Shown here piece after piece: positions 55,501 through 64,000 of a stretch of 64,000 nucleotides of DNA (within the stretch, counting starts at the first letter, position 1; each line of letters starts with the position of its first letter). Source of the DNA: Puffinus mauretanicus (lineage: Eukaryota > Chordata > Aves > Procellariiformes > Procellariidae); assembly GCA_023333565.1 (NCBI GenBank), contig JAJKFH010002438.1:1426001-1490000 (forward strand). Reading direction: 5' to 3'. The notes beneath the pieces are model-generated. The model was given only the letters and a program-made list of their open reading frames with translations. It was not told where the DNA came from and searched no databases. The position numbers were made by a program, and so were the translations under genes.

Positions 55501-58500
55501 AGTATAGATCTGAGCTTATGTATATACCACATGTGCTTATGGATGTGGTATGGAGAAGGGCCAAAACCTTGCAGTGTCTGCATCCCACAGCCAGAAACAA
55601 GCCACACATCATCAGTAGTTTGGTACAGATACTTTGCTCCTTTAGGACAAATGAAGGTAGATACAGCCGGTATGGGTGTTCAATGATGCTCCGAAGTCTG
55701 GTAAATAATGTCTGGCTGTATACATCAACCTTGCAAGCCCTTAATCATGAGAAATGCGCTGTTCAGGCCGATGCGATGACCTCTGTGACTACATATGTCT
55801 GGTGCCAACCTCCTGCACAGGAGGAGCTAATGAGCACAGCTTTTGCCATTGATGTCCATCTCCTGCACGCTGTATGAAGAGCGCAATGACTCCGCACTTT
55901 CAGCTGGGATGGGCACACGTCGTCCAGGACTCATCTTCTCCCCTGTGTCATCTCCACAGTTTTCTATTATGTGACTAAACATCCTCTTCCGAAAACTCAG
56001 GTTCTCTGTCCTTGATAGCTAATGAGAAGCAACCATCTTCAGCTCCACTGTATTTGATCATGGTAGCTTTATTTTTAACTGACATTAATCACCCAATTAT
56101 TAAGAGTGACACAGCACTTGCACCCTGTCGTTGCAATCTGATTAACTTCCAATCCTATAAATCAGTCTTGTACATCAAATATGTAGTATCTACAGGCTGA
56201 ATCTCTTATTTGCTCCACGGGGACACTCAGCAGCACCGGTTATGAGCAAAATGCAGTACAAAAGGAGAACAAAGCAGTTCTTGAAGAGGACATAGATGCA
56301 CTCTCTTCCTTCCCTCCTGTTGAGCTTAAAACCCCCTTTTTCTGCAGATGGGCAGTGACGGCACAATCACCTGGCCACTACCTGGGGCACCCCGAAACAC
56401 TGTGCCCGCTTGTGGGGTCTGTGGGGAAAGCAGGAACATACCTGGGATTGCCACTCATTTCCCCCATTTCTCTGCGTGTAGAGGATTCAGCAAAGGTGAC
56501 ACAGACTCAGATTTTGGTGACTTGCAGCACAGGGCTGGGGGCTGTGAGATGTGGCCTCTTGACATGTGTGGGACAGAGGCAGATGCCTGGTCCTGCTCCT
56601 CTTCAGTCTGAACTAAGAAGGGACCTGGGGTCACACCTTCAGCTAGATACAAGTTCAACAGCATCCTCAGAAGTAATGTCTTTGAGCAACAGCATCCTGC
56701 AAGTCCTGCAGAGGTTCTACCAGCAGGATTAGATGCTGATTTTTTTAAAAAAAAATAAACCAGCACACTATTCTGGAAACTTTGTTATAGCAGACACCTT
56801 GGGGACACTCTGGGTCCAGGCTCCTTCCCCACCTCAAAGGCTCTTCTGGACAGCCTTGGTTATCAGAAGACAGTTCTTCCTCTTCCTGACCCCGGTGGGG
56901 CCATGTATGAGGGATGTCTTGTCACTTCCCATGCAACCAGAAATCTTTAACTTACATTACAGTAAAGTGAAAATAAATATCTTTATTTACACACCTAAAA
57001 AAAACCCCATTGTAGTTATCAATGTTCATAAAAGATGTAACTTGAAGAAATGAAAGAACACTCTTGAACAATCTGGTTGTAGGGAGGTTAATTCTGCTTG
57101 GTCTCTCTGTCTCTCTCACAGCATCCCGACGCCTTGCTGCACACACCATCCTGACGCATCCTTTGTCAGGGGTCCAGTTTGGGCTGCATCCTTCAGAGAA
57201 CTTGTGCATGGTAGATGGCACTAGATTTTATAGATAATTTCCTTTTTGGAGCCCTCAGGAGTGTCTGGCCAGATTTAATCTTTCCTGTTGAAAGACATTT
57301 CTTTCTAACATCTTCAGGAAAAAAAAAAACCCTGATGTGGCTTTAATAACAACAAGCATTGTTCCACTTCCTTGGAGATGCAAGCACAGCCTTGCTAGTG
57401 CAGATGTCACATCCTTAACAGTCCTTGACTCACTGAGGGGGAAAATTTCCCCTCCCTCCTCTCAGCATGAAGTGTATCCACAGCCTGAACCTTATTTTTT
57501 GTATTCATCTGCACAATAGCAAACATAGTATCAACATTTAAATGCAGTGACAAAGGTGACGGACCACAAATATATTAGGACTGTGGGAGTGGTCAACAAT
57601 CCCTGCATTAAAACATGGAAAGTGGAAATGAGGAGGGGGCTTTGACCCAGGCTGGCAAGGCAAGCAAATGTCACGGGGTTCCACAGACACCGTGTTTGCA
57701 GCGTGAGACACTTCCTCCAGAAGGACCCAGGCTCTGATCTCATCCCTAGAGGAAGGCGATCGCCTGAAGTTCCCAGCAGAGCATAAACAGCAAGCAGGAA
57801 ACCCATCTGAGGAGCAAGGCTGAAATGTTCCATGCGACCGCATCCCCACACCCTCAGCCTGAAATTTTACAGATGTGGGCGCAAGAACGTTCATCTGTCG
57901 CTGCACCACACTGTAATGCAACGCAGGGCCTCCTGTGCCGGCCCGCGGTGGCTGCGTTGCTGCAAGCTTGCTCACTCCAGTCACATCCAATGAAACACGA
58001 TGGTCTCAGTGAAATTTATTTTGCTTCCCTTGAATAGCTGATCAGTGCTCCAGCAAATCTGACAGTTTCAACCATCATCAATTACTGCTTTCACTATGCA
58101 GTGACTCTTTCTGTGTCACACTTTCTATTACAGAGACCTTTGAAATCTGCTATATTTAAAATGGGAAGAACTAAACCAGGAAAGCTCAAAGTAATTCCTC
58201 TTTTCAAACCAGTCTCTTACTAAAAATATTGCACCTTAATAATAGGAACCCAACAAGAGTCTCACCTGATGTGGGAATTCTTCCTCACAAAGTTGGCAGG
58301 CTGCCTGTTGGAAAGCTATTCTCAGAAATGCGAGGCTATTACCCATGTCATTTTGTTCTTTATAGCTACAGGTTCACTGCCGAGCAGAGTGAAGCCACTG
58401 AAGCAAGGTCCTTGCCTGCAGAAATACCCAAATCTGGTGGTATTCATGGAGAATCATTGCTCCCCTGCTCTCTGGGTCCCTCCACAGAGGCCCTGATGCT

Positions 58501-59069
58501 GCTCATCACAAGGGCAGAGGTTTTGTGAGATGACTGAACACGATGCCTGCTAGGCATGATATCGATGAGCACACAGCGCTACATCTCCGGCCTGCACGGC
58601 TAGAGGGAAGGGCTTACAGGGTCCCATCTCCCCACCATGCAGAGACACCTACCACGTAGAAGCCCTCTGCTCAAGGCCACTTTCCCAGGAGGGAGAATGA
58701 GACCTTTGGCATGAGCACTGCGATGCGGTGAAAGAGAGCTGAAGAGCTGGCCATTTCCCACTTCTCCACATCTCCATTCCAGGAACAACCACCGCAGCTA
58801 ACTATGATGGCAAGGCCAGTAAATGTGCCAAGGATGAGGCAAACCAGAAGACTGGAAAATCACCCCGAGAGGATGCTATGCTCTCAGGCAGCAGCATGGT
58901 AGGATTATCTGCCATCACGATCGCTAGGTGGGAAGCAAAAGAGCTTCATTCTTGGGAAACAACCAATTTGCTCACTTCAAACAAAAAAAAATCAATGAAA
59001 ACACTAAGTTGGAGTACATACAGAGATCAGCAGTCTCAGCTGTTAGGCTGAGCTGAATTAGGCTTCAGA
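52573..59069. other. Unassigned single-copy DNA, no gene seen
   Basis: This is a long AT-rich stretch, especially 53.2-55.2 kb. No domain, repeat family or RNA gene was recognised. A strong acceptor-like tract (GGTCTCTCTGTCTCTCTCACAG) ends at 57121, but the sequence after it has an early stop and no good donor. The 150-codon minus-strand frame at 57538-57990 is unrecognised. A short CA repeat lies at about 53691-53700. Confidence 0.5.
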
Positions 59070-59245
59070 AGACCTGGGCTTGATTTTTGGCAGAGCCACT
59101 GGTCTCTGAGTGACCTGGAACAGGTTGTTTTCCTGCTCTGTGCCTCAATTTCTCCTCCTGTGAAATGGGGCCAGTGGTACTGATTTGAGGTAAGATCCAC
59201 TGGTGAAAAACCTTATATAAGAACTGGTGCTATTATTATTTTTCT
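59070..59245 (+). mobile_element. MIR SINE relic (plus strand), nearly full length
   Basis: This is the clearest MIR here. Blocks in order are GACCTGGGCTTGATTTTTGG, CAGAGCCACTGGTCTCTGAG, TGACCTGGAACAGGTTGTTT, CTCTGTGCCTCAATTTCTCC, TCCTGTGAAATGGGGCCAG and, at the 3' end, CTTATATAAGAACTGGTGCT followed by ATTATTATT. These match MIR sense: CCTGGGTTCGAATCCCGGC, CAGCTGTGTGACC, CTCTGTGCCTCAGTTTCC, TGTAAAATGGGG and the terminal GCTATATAA..TATTATTATT. Confidence 0.85.
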
Positions 59246-62200
59246 CCACTCAAACACAAGCTGTGATGCTTTTTTCAAATATCCTTAGCAATAAAGAAAA
59301 TACAATCTTGTTCACTGAGTGTAGGTCTGTGTGAAAGCAGTTCACGACAGCTTTTCGTCAGAGTGATCCAAAGCACTGGGGTCTTTTTGAGGAACGTGGA
59401 TTTCCTTCTCATTAATTTCCCGCTTAAGGATTTTTCACAGCAGCAGTAAGTGCTATGTTTTCCCATATACAATAATGACCTACCAGCTACTTCACCCAGA
59501 GTGACCTTTCATTTCCTAATAATAAGAGCGAGGAGTCTCTACCAGGCAGGACAGTGTGTGTCACAGCTCTCAGCAGCTCAGCAAAACCAGCAGCTGCCTC
59601 CAACTCACCAGCTGCCTCCCAGGAAAAGAAGGTGCAGCACACAACATCCCTCATGCAAGGCAAGCGAAGGGGGGAGAGGTCCCCAAAAAATTGTTTCACA
59701 GGGTCCATTCAGATCATGAAAGATGCAAGCAAGAAACCTCTTGAAGTTGTAACAATCTCTATGGAAGTGTCTTTCAATAGCATTATCCGCACCTAGATCC
59801 ATACTGGCCATCTTCAGGGATGCTTAAATGTGGTGGTTAAGGTTGGTGTTAAGTTTTGCACATGGGAACATCTTCCAAACATTGCAAAACTTGATAACTC
59901 AACAGCCTCAAACTCTGGGATGCTCAGGGGCCCAAACCTGTCTAAGTCCAAGTTATCTCTTTCTGCCATAGGAGGTTACAATGAAAACACCCAGATACTT
60001 CTTTTGTCTGATGCATGCGGAGCAGAAATCACTGCCTGACTCCCAGGACTCCAACTAGTCCACAAGTCTTCATATAAACTAATCACAGTGCAATATTATC
60101 CCACTTGTCAACAGTTTGGGAGGGACTGACAGATCCTAGTTTAACTATTTACCTCTGCCAGGGTAATAAGTTCTCTCATGCATTAAATTAAAAATGACAC
60201 TTGAAAATAAGTACATCATGGACCAAATACACCACACAAATGGGAGGCAAAGATTTAATCTGCTGCCTGGTGGAGACTTGCCAATGAAGCAATATTGCAT
60301 CTCATTATCCGGACTTACACTGAACACATCCACCAGGAAAGCCCTTTGCATATAGATGTGGATTTGCATTTGCTATGGGCAAATGTCTGCTATCAGTGTG
60401 GATAAACATATCTGTTTATTTTACGTTGTAACAATGTTTGAGTTAAAAAACCTGCTGAGGGCTCCTTATGGTGGGCAAACTCTGGACGAGGCAGTCCCTG
60501 CTCACCCTCAGCCCCCATCACTTTTGCCTTGCAGCTCATGGTCTGTTTGCAAAACTCTCCTTCTGCTACCGTCTGACAACCGAGGAAAAACACTGAGTGG
60601 TTGAGCTGATAATACACACTTACTTAGGCTGATAGGAGAAGCAATAACATTAATAAAGACAGATTTTACTCGTAAGTGGAGTGTATTCCTTTCAGAGGGA
60701 AGGAAATTTCTTTACAAGCTTTGGGTTCGTTAGTCTTGAGTTACGCCACCTTCTTCCACTGTCACTGGGGTTTCTCTTTCTTTCTTTTGCAGCAATGTCT
60801 CCCATGCAGCTGCACTTTCATACACAGATACATAGCTCTATGCATTCCTAGTGCTGGAGCATGTTTCCAGACCATTGATTGGAGTGGGGTTTGTGCCTCT
60901 TAATTCAAAAATATAGTCAACTCTCTGTGAGTTGTTCTCCTTGATAGCCAATGGGGACTTACAGGAATTTGAAAGGAACAATTCAGCCAGTCTTTCTGAA
61001 TGAAATGAATTACCCAGCCAGTAAGTAGGTCTTATAAGCTGAATCACTCCACATTTTTCCAGGTTGCCAAACAACGATAGGAAGGGAGGACTGCGATAGA
61101 AAAGACAGCCTAGCCAGCTGGCTCAGGTTTAGTCATCTGTTCTGCAGACATCTGAAGTTAGGCAACAGGAATCCCCCCACGTAAGTTATGCTTTCAAGTG
61201 AGAAGACAGGTCAAAAAGGAAATGTTGGGTGAAGAGCATGTGAAATACTCAGGGCCATTAGTATGAGCTGAAAAGCAGGAGGTAAAAGGAGATGTGGTGA
61301 AGACTCAAGTTTGCCAAAAGCTGAGAGCCATGGGCTGGAGTTGGCAGCATGCAAGGACCAGCTTTCGTAGTCAGGTTGGCAGCTGTGACAACTGACACAG
61401 GTATTTATGTACCTTCCATGGCAGGATACAGATGTACTGAATTTCTTAGGCAGAAAGCAAACCCCTGCAGACAGGTATGTGAGAGTGTACCCGAACAGCC
61501 CAAGTTAAATGTTGGCTCTATGCTGTGCCCATCTGTTCCAGGAGGAGAAAATAAACACCAACAAGTTATTTTTGCAATTGCTGCTAGCTTCAAATTTTGC
61601 ATGTCCTCCCATAATAACTTCATATCTTGCATGTCCTTTGAGAAAGAGTCACAATCTCTAAAAGGTTGCAAACTGATTTTAAAAATTCTATTGAAAATCC
61701 ATCCTCTGGTAGAGGATATTGAAAATTTTCTACTGAAAATGTGTTCTCTAGAAAGTGGTGGAGAGTTGTAGAATAAAATTCTTATTGATTGGACACCCTT
61801 TCAATTCTATGGGGAATATAAAAGGAATTATTTTAATGAAAGCAATCCTACTCGAAGCACCCATTACACTGAGGTTGCAAGGAGATATTGGGACATTTCC
61901 TTTGACCAAATGCCCTCTGAAAGTAGGAGAGACATGTGAGTGTTTTGGGGGTCAGACCCTGCACATTATGCCAGGTGTGTGAAGTTATACATCTCTAGAA
62001 GAAATAAAGACATTTATTCCCACAGCTACTGAAGGATGAAATTAAAAAAAAATTGGGGGTTTAATCAGGGTTCACAGTCTGTGTTTGGAAGCCTCCCTTC
62101 TGAGATTATAAAACCAAAACATGATAGAACATGCGAAAGAGGAAAATCAACAAAAGTAAAGTGCCCATCCATACTCAAATGTCAAACAAAGCAAGCCCCG

Positions 62201-64000
62201 CCTGAGGCTTGTTTTCATCCTCTCTCATTCCCCAAGTCCTACTACCAGGGGAGCGGATGTTTAAGAGAAAGCAGTGAGTGGTCCCACTCATTTTGCCAAA
62301 GCTCACTGAAAACTGAGTCCTCTCCCTCTCGAAACGGAGGGGGGACACCCAACCACCCCCCTCACAGCTGTACCATTACTTTACATTTGCTAAGCTGGTT
62401 CACACTCCTTCTGGCAGAGCATCCCTGGTGACCGGTTCCTCCGGGCTGTCACGGCTTCATCCCATGGGATGAAGGGACCCACTGGGTGGGACGTGGCTGT
62501 GCAAGAGCTCTCTGTGAGGGACCCTTGCCTTATGTGGCCGAAGGGGAGAAATCAAAACCAGTCTCTTCTCAGCAGTCCCGTGTGTTGTACCTCAGCTCGC
62601 TGCCGTGCCGGGCTCCCTCGAATGATGCCTTAGGTGCAAACAGAATTCTCAGAAATCCTTTCCTGGATTACTCAGAGTCATTCATATTCATTAGCAGTTA
62701 TCAGCACGCAAGCAAGGCCCACATTAATTAAATATCTTTGGCATTTGGGAATTGAGGAGTTTGGTCTTATTTTGTTTAAGTTTGCTTGTTTATTAGGAGT
62801 ATTAACTTATTCTGACCTAACTTTCTCTGACATCTTTGCCGGTTACAGGCTTATAAGCAAGATATTTGAAAATGCATCTGCAAAGATGCAGAGAGCGTAG
62901 CAGAAGCACTGGAAATGAAAACTCCAACCTCCATTTTTTAAAGCTCATTTTAAGGCATCAAATGAGAAAAACAAATGAGAAGTTGTTCTTCCCCCCTTGA
63001 CTCTTTCTCAAGAAATCTTTGTACCTAATTAGCTTTGAACCTGCATCTAAATGAATCGCTTCTATTACCAAAATAATTTATACAAATATAGCTTTTTCCA
63101 TTTCTTTAGAAATCTATTCACAACGTTAACACGCACGGCAGTTAACAGCATTGTGGTCAGGGATGTGAATCTGCTTACAGACCTGTTGTAAAAGGCTAAT
63201 CCCCCCGTTCAAAACCATCATTTTCACAAAGTTCATATTGCCTGTTTTTATTTTTTTTAATAGCATCGCTCTTCTTTGTCGCTTAACACAATACCATTAC
63301 CTAGATGGCCTGAAGGGTCCTATTTCAGCAATAATCCTACAGTGACTGCATCTTGGCATTGATTTATGCTTGCATTTTTATAAGATAGAAAACCTTTCTA
63401 TCGTAACAGTTTCCTCGTTTACTGAAGGGCAGAAAAAACAGCTAAATTATTTCAAAAGCATGAAGTAATTTGTAAAAGGTGCTATTTTACTGATATGAAA
63501 CAACTGCTCTAACGGGGAATAAACTGCAAAAATATTAACAGTTATGCAACTTTGCATCACAAAGAAACCACTGCAGAAATCTTTTCTGCAGAAAGAAGCT
63601 CAAGCCTTCCTCACCCATGAAGTCACAGCTCTGTCATTAAAATCCCTCGCCTCATGCAGCCTTAGCTCCTGGAAGGGCTGAGGATTTGAGGCAAGGGTCG
63701 AGACTTACAACTGAAGGTGACAAAGTGATACAGAAAAAGCCTCCTAATGCTGCTGGACCAGACCTCCACAGCAGATGAAGGGAGATGAGCGGGAAAGAAC
63801 AAAAAATGTCTCAGCCGCAAAAGGAAGAGCGGAAGATTTGGACCATGGAAAATCACTGCTTTTTCCTTACCCTTTTCTCACTCATACCTCTCTCTGCTGC
63901 TCCTATACTAATAGCACGTGACACTTTCCTCTACGCCACGAGAGTTACAGATGTTTTATACATATATTCATAATGAGGTGGAATTTTTATTAAACTTGTC
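59246..64000. other. Unassigned single-copy DNA, no gene seen
   Basis: No domain, repeat family or RNA gene was recognised. A very strong acceptor (TTTCTCTTTCTTTCTTTTGCAG) ends at 60792 and is followed by an open frame to TAA at 60901-60903; it is discussed as a finding. An acceptor/donor pair at 61424/61475 encloses 50 bases of unrecognised sequence. The AT-rich part at about 62990-63240 has no repeat character and could be conserved noncoding DNA. Confidence 0.5.

Noticed and set aside
57100..57210. Exon after the acceptor ending at 57121
   Set aside because: The pyrimidine tract is strong, but the following sequence has an early stop in the first frame and no good donor within a normal exon length.
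57538..57990. 150-codon minus-strand frame
   Set aside because: No recognisable domain, overlapping plus-strand frames over the same bases and no supporting splice sites. A chance frame of this length is expected in 64 kb.
61349..61771. 140-codon plus-strand frame
   Set aside because: No recognisable domain. A weak acceptor/donor pair inside it (61424/61475) encloses only 50 bases and does not support the full frame.
1..64000. CRISPR array, bacterial operon, tRNA or rRNA gene
   Set aside because: No regularly spaced identical repeats with unique spacers, no densely packed co-directional genes and no recognisable tRNA or rRNA core. CR1, MIR and LTR content marks vertebrate DNA.

Overview
The window looks like gene-poor (intronic or intergenic) DNA from a bird, probably a neoavian. 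The evidence is CR1 LINE copies with a reverse-transcriptase frame and an ATTCTATG-type 3' tail, two solo endogenous-retrovirus LTRs (one matching, from memory, an LTR type common in birds), thin relics of the ancient MIR SINE, and AT-rich single-copy DNA between them. No tRNA, rRNA, CRISPR array or bacterial-style operon was seen. No host protein-coding gene could be recognised. The only convincing protein homology is CR1 reverse transcriptase.

Layout. 0-2.7 kb: unassigned single-copy DNA. 2.7-3.5 kb: old, divergent CR1 on the minus strand. 3.5-14.4 kb: unassigned, with a MIR relic at 9.1 kb, a double octamer element at 6.04 kb and a candidate exon at 7.3 kb. 14.46-15.57 kb: young CR1 on the plus strand. 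15.6-25 kb: unassigned, with a MIR relic at 17.4 kb, a motif-dense CpG patch at 17.8-18.0 kb and an AAAAT/AAAAC microsatellite at 22.6 kb. 25-34 kb: unassigned, with candidate exons at 25.3 and 32.4 kb and a MIR relic at 32.7 kb. 34.8-36.4 kb: the most CpG-rich part of the window, with minus-strand G-rich tracts and a minus-strand candidate exon. 39.08-40.18 kb: solo LTR with an internal tandem array. 43.5-44.9 kb: young CR1 on the minus strand with the best preserved reverse transcriptase. 48.3-48.8 kb: the longest open frame outside repeats. 49.0-49.5 kb: 3' fragment of young CR1. 50.16-51.46 kb: second solo LTR of another type. 51.5-64 kb: unassigned, with a MIR relic at 59.1 kb.

The elements record successive insertions: MIR relics and the degenerate CR1 are oldest, and the three similar CR1 copies and two LTRs are younger. 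The LTRs bring their own promoter and polyadenylation signals. No new multi-gene system was found. The most unusual items are the 39-53 bp tandem array inside the first LTR, which partly reads as a 15-residue peptide repeat, and the CpG-rich domain at 34.8-36.1 kb with its minus-strand exon candidate. All exon, promoter and enhancer calls outside the mobile elements are inferences from motifs and carry low confidence.
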